From: Cryptomeria japonica
Taxonomy: Eukaryota > Streptophyta > Pinopsida > Cupressales > Cupressaceae
Assembly (NCBI RefSeq): GCF_030272615.1
Contig: NC_081414.1
Span: 527,661,137 to 527,725,136 of the forward strand
Length of the DNA stretch: 64,000 nt
Reading direction: 5' to 3'
This document shows positions 1 through 10,697 of the stretch, piece after piece. Under the pieces are notes generated by a model. That model saw nothing but the letters and a program-made list of their open reading frames with translations, did not search any database and was not told the DNA's origin. The translations under genes and the position numbers were made by a program. The number at the start of each line of letters is the position of its first letter. The stretch's first letter is position 1.

Positions 1-1
1 A

Positions 2-1300
2 TTCATGAGGCAATCTTCATGCCCATTGGTAACTGAGCAAACCGTGGTCGCTATTCAAACAGATATTCCTCCCAGGGTGACCACGGTAATTCAAACAGAA
101 ACTGCTTCTCCTTTGCCTACAGCTACTACTGGAAGTCAGTTGATGACTTTGCCTCCATGGCTTAGTTCTTTCACCCCGAAAAGAAAGAAGCAAGAGATCT
201 CACCTGATGCCTTTGACTACCAGCAACTCAAACAATCCAGGTCCAAAGTTGCTAAGAAGGCGAAGACTATTTCTAGGGTAACTGTTGATAGCAACAAGAT
301 GAAAGTAGCTGAAATTGTGGAACCTATTGCAGATAAACCACTTGATGAAATGTCAGCTGCTGATTATAAGGTTACAAGGGTAGAATTGGGCAAGCAAACA
401 CATGAGGTCATTAAACATGATGCTCAGTTTTCTGTTGCTTCACTAGTGCAAAGGTGTGACGATCTTCTTGCAAAGAAAGACAAGCTAGAAGAAGAAAACC
501 GACAGCTCATGGCAGCCATCCATAAAATCACAAAACCTGCTGCTGAAGGGAGTAACTCCATAAGTTCTTCCGGTTCCCAAGAATCGATTCGTGGAGTGGA
601 AAGGGCTGCTTAGAAAGTACAAGCACTGGTTTCCTGGATTGATCAGCTTCATGATCAATGTATGCAAGTGGTAAAAGACATTTTTCAAATAATGTCTAAG
701 CTAGAAACCATTGAGGAGAAATTGGATCAGACTTCTAACACTTTCAAAAAGAATCTGGAAAGTGTTGAGAAAAGTCTGGCAATCTGGCGTACCATGCCCC
801 AACAACAGCTGAGTATTTTGCAGGAGCACGCCATCATCTCTTCCAGGGTCATGTACTTGGAATTTGAGGAACTCATGGAAAACAAAACCCTTGTTCTTAA
901 ATCCCTCATTGAGGAGATCAGTGATGCAAGGAGATTCCGGGATGAAGTTTATCAAGGTATTGTCTCACATTGTGAAAGGTTCTCTTGCAATATAGTAAGT
1001 CAGGATGGAGAGCTGATTCCAGAAGAAGAAGTTCTTGCTGATTTACAGATGAGGATTCATAATGAATGGAGGAGTGAACAATTCTCGGCATCTTCAATTC
1101 AAGCATTGATGAAACACCAAGCCTTTCTGCATGAGATCCAGTCTATCCTGGATAAAGACAATTCTGCCCTCCTCCGTTGTCACGACACTATTGTGAAGAC
1201 TATGGTTGTTGCTAAGAACACCCATGAACCGAATCCCGAGGAACTACAAGTGAGCATTAGGAAATTTCAAGGATTCATGTCTTCACAAAAGGCAACTTAA
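2..1300 (+). pseudogene. Coiled-coil protein ORF of a retroelement, split by one in-frame TAG
   Basis: One reading frame stays open from the window edge to a TAA at 1298-1300, except for a single TAG at 611-613. The first part (about 202 residues from the ATG at 5) is Ser/Thr/Pro-rich, then has a basic patch (PKRKKQE), then a heptad-like helix around DDLLAKKDKLEEENRQL. The second part resumes without a frame change and is strongly helical (KLETIEEKLDQ, further Leu/Glu-rich segments). I recognise no catalytic domain. It ends about 60 bp before an LTR-like sequence, which suits an extra 3' ORF of a large LTR retrotransposon, but this is inference. The stop could be a CAG to TAG mutation or a programmed readthrough site. 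The true N terminus may lie upstream of the window. Confidence 0.55.
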
Positions 1301-1609
1301 GTGTTTTTCAACACTTAGTTGAATTTTCTCTCTTTTGTAATCTTTAGTTGTAATTTCGTTTTGACAAGTTACATGTAAAAGTAATTTTTGTAAAATACAA
1401 GTTACACATTACTTGTACTTTTGTAATTACATGTAAGGCAACTACAAGTTATGTCCGATTAGGACTGTAGTTGGAATAAGTCTTAGTTAGTTAGAGTAAC
1501 TCTTAGTTAATTAATGAAGTCTCAGTTATTTATTGAAGGAGTCTTGGTGGTTGAGAGAATCTCTCAAGTTAGTTAGGATCCTCCCATCTTTTTCTCAAGG
1601 CTCCTCTTC

Positions 1610-1617
1610 TATAAATA
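1610..1617 (+). promoter_or_regulatory. TATA box of the first LTR
   Basis: TATAAATA sits in a pyrimidine-rich context. The repeated motif array begins about 75 bp downstream, so the motif copies would lie in the transcribed leader. Confidence 0.5.
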
Positions 1618-1684
1618 CTTGAGAGGTCCATTGTAAATATATCTTTTGGAAAGCAAGCAAAAACTCTGCCAAATTTACAGCAAG

Positions 1685-2151
1685 AAGTCTTTGAGCTTAT
1701 GTATGTGGATTGAAAGTTTTGAAGAATAATAAAGAAGGATTACTCAAGTTTTGAGTCTTTGAACTACATGTTTGAGTTTGAATCTTTTTATTTCTTCTAT
1801 GCAAAGTGTTTCTAAAGGAGCTTAGTCCAATCTGATTCGAAGTCTTTGAGCTGCAAGTAGAGAAGATTAATTAAAATAGGAAACCCTCTTGAAAGAGCAG
1901 CAAGTCTTTGAACTTGCGTCTATTCTTGAGGAAAAATTACTGTTTGATAAGAAATAGCAGCAAGTCTTTGAGCTTGCATTAGTTCTTGTCTTTGTGTTAA
2001 AAGAATAGATTATTTCAGTCTTTGAGCTGTTATTTTTTATTCGTTGTAAAATTTAGTATAGCAAAGGGTAGATAGGACTTCCAATAGTCAAGTCTTTGAG
2101 CTTGATATTGTTGTCCCGTCCCGAAGGAAGTGACGGAAGTCTTTGCGCTTT
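1685..2151 (+). repeat. Eight dispersed copies of AGTCTTTGAGCTTG
   Basis: Copies start at about 1686, 1754, 1841, 1903, 1963, 2017, 2091 and 2138. The core is AGTCTTTGAGCT, with variants AACT and CGCT at the 3' end. Two copies (1901-1917 and 1961-1977) share longer flanks (GCAGCAAGTCTTTG). Spacing is irregular at 45 to 90 bp, so this is a dispersed motif array rather than a simple tandem repeat. Confidence 0.85.
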
Positions 2152-2403
2152 CAGGAAACTTCATTTCCTTTCTTTTATTTCACTTGAAAGTGGTTATTGC
2201 TGTTATTCAATCGCTATCCTTTTCTGTGAAGAGAAAAGGATATTGTCTTTCTTGAAGAAAGAAGAAAGATTGCTGTTCCATCCCATTTTATTTCAGTTTT
2301 AGTTAGATAGGGGGAGCCTTCCCTTAATTAGGAGAGTTTTTACTCGTGTGCTGTGGTTGAAACCACAATTTTGTATATTTCCCCCAAGTGTACAAAATTT
2401 TCA

Positions 2404-2471
2404 ACCAACAGACTCGAACCTAGGACCTTCCATACGCTGCTGGAGTGCTCTACCATTGAGCTACTGGCCCC
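2404..2471 (-). repeat. tRNA-derived head of a SINE-like element
   Basis: Read on the minus strand, the segment begins GGGGCC and contains a Pol III A box (TAGCTCAATGGTA, 2451-2463) and B box (GGTTCGAGTCT, 2410-2420) at tRNA-like spacing. The anticodon arm pairs poorly and the 3' side has no sequence complementary to the GGGGCC acceptor, so it is not a functional tRNA. Downstream (lower coordinates) it continues into a body with inverted repeats TGTGGTT/AACCACA and AATTTTGTA/TACAAAATT, reaching about 2340. The family is unknown. Confidence 0.6.
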
Positions 2472-2479
2472 TCTCGGAC

Positions 2480-3340
2480 CAATCCATCGTCGGTCTGGGT
2501 GTGGCTTATTTCCAACACCAACACGTGGGTCGTTTTTTATAAGGTTTTTTCACGATTTTTTTAAGCAAAATCATAGGTTAGGCCGTGTTGGTTATTTTTC
2601 TACAGATTTTGCACAAAAAACGTGATGTGTTTTTTTTCTCAAACCCGCGCGGATTTTATTCTCTTTCCTGGCGACGGTGGTTTTGTTTTCCGACATAATT
2701 TTTCAACGAATGAAAATCTTGGGTTAGTTTTTTTTGGACCATTCATTTTTTTTGGGCTCGATTTTTTTGTGCAAAATTTGCGCGGACTTCTGCAGGGTTT
2801 TTGGTTTATGCAGTGGTGCGATTGATTTTTTGGGCGCTACGATTCTGGGTGCCATTTTTTTGGTGGGGGTTTTTCTTGCCAACTTTCTTTTCGGGCGACG
2901 CAATTTACACTATTTTCGCGTTTTCCAGTCGGTTTTTTGCGCTCTAGTTTGTGTGGAGTCTGAGCCACGACTTTAGGAAATCGTGTTTTTTTTTGGGTTT
3001 AATAGAAATTGAGAATCACAGTTTTTTTATGCAGAATATTTTTTTCAGAAAATTCACATTTTTTCTGCAGACATATTCCTTGGGATTTGTGCCTTTTTTT
3101 GCTGATTATTTTTTTGCGATCTAGGGTTTGCATAAAAATTTACTGGTCTTGACATTTGCATTGGGTTTCCTGCCCAAATTTGTGTCGGTTGTTTTTGCTC
3201 TGATTTTCAGATCAGATTCCGTTGCCTCGGTTTTTGTGCCTTCACCAAGTTGATTTGATTCAACTTCAGTTTCTATGATGGCATGTTTGATCAACATCAT
3301 GTTGGACCACAATTAGAAGTTCAACGACAACAACTACAAT
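2480..3340 (+). other. T-rich leader of the first copia element
   Basis: No supported gene. The sequence is rich in TTTTTT runs and motifs such as CACGATTTTTTTAAGC that recur after the gag remnant at 4.2-4.5 kb, so it is probably the untranslated leader of the same copia element. Short ORFs here are artefacts of the T-rich composition. Confidence 0.4.
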
Positions 3341-4140
3341 ACCTAGAAACAGTGCATGTTGACGATATTTGAACATCGTTGCCTTGATTAGATTGTTTTG
3401 GGCAAGGCTACTCGTCCTGCAGGAACAGGTACAGACCAAGATAAATTTGATGAGTGAAATCGAAAGGCTGTCATGCTTATCAAACTCTCAGTCATAGATG
3501 ATCAACTCCCTTAGGTGCCCTCAGGTAAAACAACTACAGAGATCTGGGATCTCTTGAAGGATCTTCATGAAACGTTCGACAAGAGCCGAGCTTTCTTTTT
3601 GAAGAATATGTTGTTTTCTATCATGATGGATGAAAAGACATCTCTCTAGGCACATCTTACGAAGATCCAAGATATTTGTGACCAGTTGGAAGCTATTGGC
3701 TGGAAAATGGAGGAAGAGGATATGGTAGTGATCACGTTGAAAAGCCTACCCGGATCCTACAAGCATTTCATTGATATGCTCAATATCTCTTCTACTAGTG
3801 TTGATTTGAAGTTTTTTGATCTTCGCAACAAGCTTTTGTAACAAGATTGATGGAAGCAACAGTTTGGAAGCAATGCTAGTTCATCCACTGAACATGCCTT
3901 CACATCTCAAGCCTTAGATACGAATAAGGGTAAAGCTCGGTCCTTCCAGCACAAGGGATAAGGTCCACCTCAGCAGTCTTCAAAGAAGAAAAGTGTACAG
4001 TGTATCTACTGTTACCAGTTTGGCCATATGAAGAAAGATTGCAAGAAATTGTTGGCATCTATGCAATCTAACCAGGAAGGGTCTCAGGAGCAGGGGCACG
4101 CTCATGTTGTAGAGCGTTCTGAAGAGTAGTCAACCTTCTA
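3340..4140 (+). pseudogene. Ty1/copia gag remnant with CCHC zinc knuckle
   Basis: Translation gives a recognisable copia gag (UBN2-type): an early WDLLKDLHETFDKSRAFFLK segment, then KIQDICDQLEAIGWKMEEED and LKSLPGSYKHFIDML, then a complete CX2CX4HX4C knuckle (CIYCYQFGHMKKDC, 4001-4042). The frame is broken by at least five stops, for example inside TSL*AHL and LRNKLL*QD. Gag would package element RNA into cytoplasmic virus-like particles. No protease, integrase or reverse transcriptase follows, so most of pol has been lost. Confidence 0.85.
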
Positions 4141-4171
4141 TGCTTTGTGAGAAGCAAATTTCTTGTTCGTC

Positions 4172-4510
4172 AGTTTTCACAATTTTTTCCTTAAAAATTG
4201 GTTGTAGGTTTTTACAATTTTTTCCTGAAAAATTGTTTGTCGGTTTTCATGATTTTTTCCTGAAAAATTGTTCGTAGATTTTCACGATTTTTCCTTGAAA
4301 AATTGTCTGTGGGTTTTCACGATTTTTTCTTCAAAAATTGTTCGTGGGGTTTATAATTTTTTTCCCTTAAAAAATTATTATGTAGGTTTTCATGATTTTT
4401 CCCTGAAAAATTGTCCTTTGGTTTTTTTGATTGTCTTCAAAAATCATTTGTAATTTGCGAAGTTTGCATGCGATTTGGGTTTTTCGATTTTCTCCTCAAA
4501 AATCATGAAT
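4172..4510 (+). repeat. Minisatellite of about 35 bp with a palindromic core
   Basis: Eight or nine units spaced about 34-36 bp each carry a fold-back core close to AATTTTTTCCTGAAAAATT, followed by variants of TTCGTGGGTTTTCA. Cores lie near 4180, 4215, 4249, 4283, 4318, 4351, 4391, 4428 and 4485. Related single cores occur at 2549 and 4736. It lies between the gag remnant and the 3' end of the element. Confidence 0.8.
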
Positions 4511-4914
4511 TCTCTTTTAGAGGGTTCCTGTTTAGGGTTTGATGGTTTTTTCCACAAAATTCGTGGTTTGTTGCAGTCAGTTTGGGTCGCACTTGGAGTT
4601 GCTAGGACAAACATCTGCAACTATGGTATCTTGCAGTTTGTTTTGGAGTTGCTGGAGCAAACAGTGCTCAGTACTCTTTTGCAAAAAAATTGCAGTTTTT
4701 TGCTAAAATCGTGTTTGTTTCTCTTTGGAGGGTTTGCCGATTTTTCCTCAAAATCATGGTTTCAGGCTTCTATAATTCACATGTGATAGTTCTATAATTC
4801 GTGTGTGAGGGTTACATCAGTTGGATGGAATCAATTATTCTTGGTCATTAACACTTTGTAGATATTGGGAGCGTCTCTAGCAGTAGTAGAGTGTTCTTGT
4901 GTTTGTGATCAAAA
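4511..4914. other. Remaining interior of the first copia element, no gene
   Basis: AT-rich sequence with a few isolated copies of the fold-back core and no supported coding frame. It ends exactly at the target site of solo LTR-E. Confidence 0.4.
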
Positions 4915-5676
4915 TGTTAAATTTTATGATCAGATTAGGTGACACAATAATTCACACAAATGCACAACTATTACCCTGGGAAAACCTTCCTCTTGAAGGT
5001 GAAAAACCCAGCAATTAAATATGACTTTATTATCTCAAATATGTCAAGAGATTTTTACAAAGAAATTTGCTTCACTCTTGAAGCTATATATAATAATAAT
5101 TCAATATGGAGAATATCTGATCTGCAATAAGGAATAGTAATTCCTTTGTTGATGCTCAACGTGCTATAGATAGTCTTCTATCTGCCATACACTATCAACG
5201 AACTATTATATGAGTCTTCGATCTGCTGTGCAATATCCACGGAATGTCTGCTATATGATGTCCATTGAATGTTTGCTATACGATATCCACGGACTATGTG
5301 CTATACGATATCCACAGACTATCTGCTGTGTGTTCGTCTTTGGAGAAGGATACAAACCTTCATATGTATACCTGATCGAATGAGCCTTCAACCATCGCAA
5401 CTCCTCCAAAAGTCGGCTTCCAATCACACGTTATAATTTTGCATTGGTTATGTTAATTACCCACCGGTTCATTAATCACGACCCCTGAAGGTTGACGGGA
5501 TTTATATAACTCGACATATTAATGAATGATTACATTTAGATATGCGCAAATCGTGTTTGCTTTCTTAATCATTTTATATTCAACGATTTAATTTTTCTAA
5601 GGCCAATAGGCCAATTAGGCAATTTAGTTATGTCGTTAGTCTTGAAGGATTATCGACCGAAGCTATTTCATCAACA
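4915..5676 (-). mobile_element. Solo LTR-E (copia), 762 bp, TSD CAAAA
   Basis: The sequence starts TGTTAAATTTTATGATCAG and ends TTTCATCAACA. It is bounded on both sides by CAAAA (4910-4914 and 5677-5681), so it is a complete LTR without an interior. It is homologous to the minus-strand copia LTR at 6926-7679, sharing the CTTCCTCTTGAAGGTGAAAA block and the right end. It was inserted into the 3' part of the older copia element, 60 bp before that element's own 3' LTR. Confidence 0.9.
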
Positions 5677-5681
5677 CAAAA

Positions 5682-6010
5682 GACCTACAGTGTCTTTTGT
5701 CGGGTACTTAGTTGATACAATGACATTAAGGGAGGGTATTAGAATAATTAATTCTTTTAGTCGGTTACCTTTTTAGTTATTCTATTAATGGTCATTTAGT
5801 TTGTTATTTAATTCTTTTAGTTTGTTTAATTAAGTTTAATTCCTGCTTCTTTTATTAGAAGACAGAGTTAGCTTTTTTGTTGTTTTATTTTGTAAGCTTT
5901 TTAGCTTTTTAGTTTCACTCAAATGATTTGTTCTTTTTATAGAATATCGTCTTGTAAACCTCTATATATATGTTGTATATTCGTAAATATAATCATTCAA
6001 TTATTTTTCA
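5682..6010 (+). mobile_element. 3' end of the first copia: PPT and short 3' LTR
   Basis: After the LTR-E insertion the interior resumes (GGTACTTAGTTGATACAATG), reaches a polypurine tract (TTAAGGGAGGG, about 5726-5736) and an LTR starting TATTAGAATAATTAATTC at 5737, with TG mutated to TA. A TATATATA promoter lies near 5963-5970 and a probable CA end at 6010. The LTR is about 274 bp. No matching 5' LTR was seen. Confidence 0.6.
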
Positions 6011-6925
6011 TGTACTAGAATGCTTCCTCATTGACCAAGATGGACTAATCCAAGAAGGCTTCCTTTCTAGTCAGAATGAACTAGACCATGTTCAAGACGA
6101 TCTCCTCTTCACATAGTTGACCTCCTTGTCCTCTAGAATGGAATTCTTGAAATGCTTGAGCTGATTTTTTTGATTCTCTCAAGTTGTTTGAAAGTTTCTT
6201 CTAATCTTCGGCTTTGTCCTTCTTGCAAGCAATGCATTTTTCCATGTCATTTTTTCTCAATTTTTTTGTAAATGAGGTCAATTTTTGGATATTTCATATT
6301 TTTTGAGGGTCCCACACTCCATAATTACGACTTCACAAGATGATTTTCAAGAATCATCTTATTATGATTTCACAAGGCAATTTTTAAGAATCTTCTTATA
6401 GAGTTCTTGAGAGGCTTGTTTATGTGTTGGCATTAGCACTAGGGTGTTGTTTGGGTTCCGCCATGAGTGTTGTTGCTTCCTACCATTGTTGCAAAGATCT
6501 TGTCAACAAAACAAGTCCCTTGCCATTTTTTGTTTGGAAAGAATGATAAATGACCAACTAGCCCACACTATCAGTTGAAGATCCAAATAGGAGCAGCTAG
6601 ATACTGTGCATCCTATAGACTCTTTAATTGTGATGCACAAGATTACCAAATATGTTATAGAATGGAGAAGTCCAATACTGTTTTGAAAATTGTGTGAGTT
6701 AAGGATTTTGTGGTGCAGTAGGAACTCCCAAGTTGCTTCACTTGCCTTTACTCTTAAAATTCAATTCCCTGCAATAGCTATTCCTTAACTACAAGTCTTC
6801 AATCCCCTTGGTCTCTTGGGAAAGCATAGGGATTCAAGAGGACAAGTTGGAACATTTCCCCCCCTTAAATTTGGGCCATAAAAAAACCTAAAAGGATCTT
6901 CTTAAGTGCTTTATATGGTGCTTGA
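6011..6925. other. Unassigned sequence between retroelements
   Basis: No supported gene. The minus strand near 6060-6250 has a short Leu/Glu-rich stretch (RLEETFKQLERI) interrupted by stops. It may be a coding remnant, but I cannot name it. Confidence 0.3.
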
Positions 6926-7679
6926 TGTTAATTTTAGATCAGACCGTTAGATATAGATAGCAATAACAGAGAATCAAAAGAATGAACACAAGGAACACCA
7001 AAAATACCCTCGGAAAACCTCCCTCTTGGAGGTGAAAAACCCAGCAATAATCTCAGATCTTTTTATTCAATAATCAGTAGATATCTTTACAAATCTGCTT
7101 CAACACTTGAAGCACTTAGAACAGCAGTATATGCACAGATGAAGCCAAACTAGGGCACAACAGTACAATGTACTTATCTGCTGATCAAGAAAGACAGATC
7201 ATAAACACCATTCGCTGATAATGGAGTGTTCGCTGCCTCTGAATGGATTCGCTGTCCCTTGGAATTGGTTCACTGTCCTTGGAAGATGTTCGCTGACCTT
7301 ACGATATGGTTCGCTGCTGATAAGGATGTAATTCGCTGATCACTGCTGGTGTAAGATCGCCGTGTAAGTGAATGTGTGTTATGCATGATGGATGCTTTGA
7401 ATATATATGTGCTTTAGCCTTCCAATTTACCCTAGGTCGGCTTTCAAGGAGAGCAATTTAATTATAACATAATATCTTAAGTTTGGCGCCCAATATAGGG
7501 TCAACCCCATACATTACAAGTTGTATTATATTTATCTCTTGATATAGGGTCAGTCCCACACGTTACAAGTTACATTGTGTTTATTGCATATAAGGCGTGA
7601 CTAAGGCCAAGGGCCAATTAGTCACATACACGTGCTAGGTCGGCCCTAGAAGGGATCCGACCTAGCTATAACATCAACA
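6926..7679 (-). mobile_element. 3' LTR of the minus-strand copia element
   Basis: The LTR starts TGTTAATTTTAGATCAG and ends ATAACATCAACA, aligning at both ends with solo LTR-E. A polypurine tract read on the minus strand (AAGAGGGAG) abuts it at 7680-7688. It contains repeated TTCGCTG phrases around 7201-7340. The left flank is CTTGA, but the partner duplication is missing because the 5' end of the element is truncated. Confidence 0.85.
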
Positions 7680-7732
7680 CTCCCTCTTAGCTAGGGAGGA
7701 GACCTTCTCAAGATCTGAGTCACATAGTGACA

Positions 7733-8040
7733 ACCACCATGGCTACTCCCAGAGGGTGGATCCATCATGGCTACACCCATGGATGGAAAACAAATGAACA
7801 CAAGTGCCCATCACGCAATCGTGATGTCGTCATCTCAACATGACGTTCACCATAGCTACTCCCAGAGGGTGAATAAACACAAGTGCTAGATCATGGAATT
7901 TCTTCCATGACATCCACCATATCTACTCGTAGAGGGTGCATCCACCATGCCTACTCGCAGAGGGTGGAAGAGGGCTTTCACCTCAAACTACTCCCAGAGA
8001 AGAGTGCATTACCACCATGCCTACTCGCAGAGGGTGGAAG
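7733..8040 (-). repeat. Repeated CCACCCTCTGGGAGTAG motif before the 3' LTR
   Basis: On the plus strand CCATGGCTACTCCCAGAGGG or close variants recur at about 7737, 7854, 7917, 7951, 7975 and 8017. Read in the element's direction each copy is bracketed by CCACC and GGTGG, so it could fold. The array lies between the end of RNase H and the polypurine tract. Confidence 0.7.
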
Positions 8041-8149
8041 ATACATCTCAATGTATCACTGATGCTGAGACTCCCTCTCAGCTAGAGCTTCATTCTCCAC
8101 AACTCCAAGCTTATCTCAAAAGTATGCAAACTTCACTCGAGCAAGAGGC

Positions 8150-9352
8150 TTGGTGAGAACATCTACTATTTGCTCATCCGTGCTGATGTACTTCAGCTGA
8201 ACAACATTCCTTTGCACCATATCCCTGATATAGTGATACTGGATTTCCACATGCTTTGTTCTGCCATGAAATATTGGATTGGCAAAAAGCTTCCCACAGC
8301 TCTAGTTATCACTATGGATAACTATAGGCTTCCAAGGTTGTCCAAACAATCCTGCAAGGAGTTTTTGAAGACACGCTGCTTCTATAGCTGCCACACATGC
8401 TGCAATGTATTCTGCTTCTACAATACTCAATCCCACTGAAGACTGTATCCTGCTACAGCAGGAAATAATAGAGGATCCCAAGCTGAAGCAAACTCTAGAA
8501 GTGCTCTTACGATCAGTGACACTTCCTGGCCAATCAGAATCAGAATAACCTTCCATGTTCAGTTTTGTGTTGGAAGAGTACTTCAATCCATATCCAACTG
8601 TGCCACGCAAGTATCTCACGATATGCTTGGTTGCAACTAGATGAATCTGTCTAGGTTCACACATAAACTGGCTGAGAGCACTCACCGCATAGGAAATGTC
8701 AGGTCTAGTGTTAACTAGATACATCAAGGATCCAATCAACTGCCGATACTCAGTAGGATCCACAAGATCTGAACTAGCTGCAGATTCACTCAACTTCTTT
8801 AAGTTAGATTCCATAGGAGTAGACATGGGTTTACAATCTAACATTCCAAACCTCTTCAAAATATCAATGGTATATTTTCCTTGACTTAGAATAATCTCAT
8901 TAGGTCTTTGCCATACTTCAAGCCCTAGAAAGAAATGCATGAGACCTAGATCTTTTATTTCAAATTCTGAAGTCAATTCTTTCTTACATCTAAGAATGAG
9001 ATGATCTTCTCTAGTCAGAAATAAATCATCAACATATAAAACCAGAGTTAACATCTTACCATTGAATACCTTGAAGTAAATATTTGGATCATCATCATTC
9101 TTACGGAAACCTAAGCTTACCAAGTACTTGTCAATTCTTTTATACCAAGCACGAGGAGCCTGCTTAAGGCCATATAATGCTTTCTTCAATCTGCATACAT
9201 GAGACTCTCTCATGGATCACGAAGCCTTCAGGTTGCTCTATGTAAACCTCTTCTTCAATAACTCCATTGAGAAAAGCTATCTTTACATCCATCTGATGTA
9301 ACTTGCATCCCTTAGCTGCAACAATAGCAATGATAGTCCTGATAGAAGTATA
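8150..9352 (-). pseudogene. Copia reverse transcriptase and RNase H
   Basis: The long frame 8302-9213 holds the RT palm and thumb (LKKALYGLKQAPRAWY, catalytic YVDD box in LVLYVDDLFLT, then ALSQFMCEPRQIHL) and RNase H motifs (YSDSDWPGS, EAEYIAA). A stop falls after HSDN at about 8302, where the family has Gln, and RNase H sequence (HVEIQYHYIRDM) continues beyond it. Upstream the RT N terminus (QMDVKIAFLNG) is in another frame, reached after a TGA following ETFAPVA at about 9353. RT and RNase H would copy element RNA into cDNA. This copy cannot make an intact polyprotein. Confidence 0.9.
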
Positions 9353-10697
9353 TCAAGCCACAGGGGCAAAGGTTTCCTTGTAATCTATGCCTTCCTTTTG
9401 AGAGAAGCCACGAGCCACAAACCTAGCTTTGCATTTCTCAATACTTCCATCAACAACATGTTTAATTTTAAACAACCATTTGGAGGATACAACTGACTTA
9501 CCTTTGGGTCTAGGCACAATATCGCAAACATCATTCTTGATGATAGACTGATATTCTTCATCCATAGCATTCTTCCATGCTTGCTGATTCATGGCCTCTT
9601 CAACGCTGGAAGGTTTGGACCCAATGATGTTACACATCAATGCAACATAGTTGGAGAACTTCTGAGGTCTCCTACTTTCTCTGAATGTGCCACTTGGAGC
9701 TGCAAACTTTTTTGCCTCTTGAACAGTGTTCCTTGCCCAAAGAGGTCTCTTCTTGCTCACAGTAATATCTCTAGGCCCATTAGTAGGATCCATAGGCTCA
9801 ACTGGATCATCATGCTCTTTAGGTTCTGTAGATTCCCTCTGAAGGTCAGTATCATGATCAATATCCAAGTTTTGAGGGTTATCATGAACTTCATAGTCAA
9901 TCTCCATATTTGAACCTTTGGACTTTTTGAATGCAATATCTTCTTCAAAAGTAACATCTCTACTAACCTCAATATACTTCTGACCTGGAATGTAGATTCT
10001 GAATGCTTTGGAGGTTTCGTTGTAACCCACAAGAATTACTCTCTTTCTCGAAGGTTCCAACTTGGTTCTCTTCTCTTTGGGTACATGAGTATATAGTAGA
10101 CTCCCAAAGATCCTCAAGTGGTTGATGTCAAGTTTGATCCCCGAAAATGCTTCTTCTGGAGTCATATCCTTCAATACACGGTGAAGGCATCTATTCTGAA
10201 TGTATATTGCTGTTCTCAATGCTTCAGCCCAAAGAAAAGTCTGCAGGTCCTGATCATGAATCATAGCTTTTGCAGCTTCAACCATAGATCTATTCTTTTT
10301 GTTGAGGGTTGTAGGGAACACAAAACTCCCTCTTGATTCCTGCTTCAATACAAAAATCATGAAAACTACCCGAGGTGTATTCACCTCCTTTGTCAGACCT
10401 TAAAACTTTAATTCTTTTCCCAGATAGATTTTCAGCTAAGGCCTTAAATTCTTTGAATCTACCTAGGACTTCATGAGATTCTTTTGACTTTAGAAAGTAA
10501 ATCCACGTTTTCGTAGAGTAGTCATCTATGAAGATTACATAATACAAGAATCCACTTGGAGAAGCAACATACATAGGTCCACATAAATTAGAATGCACAA
10601 GAGCTAATTTCTCTTTAGACCTACTTTCACTTTGACAAAATGGACTCTTAGTGTTTTTACTTTTTACCCATAGCACAACCTTTACATGTATCATCAT
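9353..10697 (-). pseudogene. Copia integrase core to linker, frameshifted
   Basis: Two frames (10290-10697 and 9353-10384) together cover the rve integrase core and the linker to RT. The core reads HSNLCGPMYVASPSGF, then IDDYSTKTW, then LRSDKGGEYTSGSFHDF. The frame shifts where a PQQNG-type motif with the catalytic Glu would be expected. The first catalytic Asp is Asn (codon 10587-10589, HSN instead of HSD), which would abolish integration. The second frame carries the C-terminal integrase region (RTAIYIQNRCLHRVLKDMTP) and the start of RT (ARFVARGFSQKEGIDYKETF). Confidence 0.9.

Larger units (their letters stand above)
1310..2345 (+). repeat. LTR-like sequence with TATA box (boundaries approximate)
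   Basis: This non-coding stretch follows the coiled-coil ORF. It has an AT-rich U3-like part with repeats of ACAAGTTACATGTAA type and TTAGTTAGTTAG, a clear TATA box (TATAAATA at 1610-1617), then an unusual leader with eight copies of a short motif. The layout suggests the 3' LTR of the element carrying the upstream ORF. I could not fix TG/CA ends or a target duplication. A candidate left end is the TGACAAG at 1362. Confidence 0.5.

Noticed and set aside
2404-2471. A functional tRNA gene on the minus strand
   Set aside because: Pol III boxes are good, but the anticodon stem has a mismatch and the 3' acceptor strand is absent, so I call it a SINE-like head.
2096-2976. Several Phe-rich short ORFs
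   Set aside because: They are translations of T-rich leader sequence without start context or homology.
4172-4510. CRISPR-like array
   Set aside because: The units are degenerate palindromic tandem repeats in a plant retroelement, with no unique spacers of constant length and no cas genes.
4268-4786. Phe/Leu/Ser-rich ORFs
   Set aside because: They are products of the 35-bp minisatellite and adjacent T-rich sequence.
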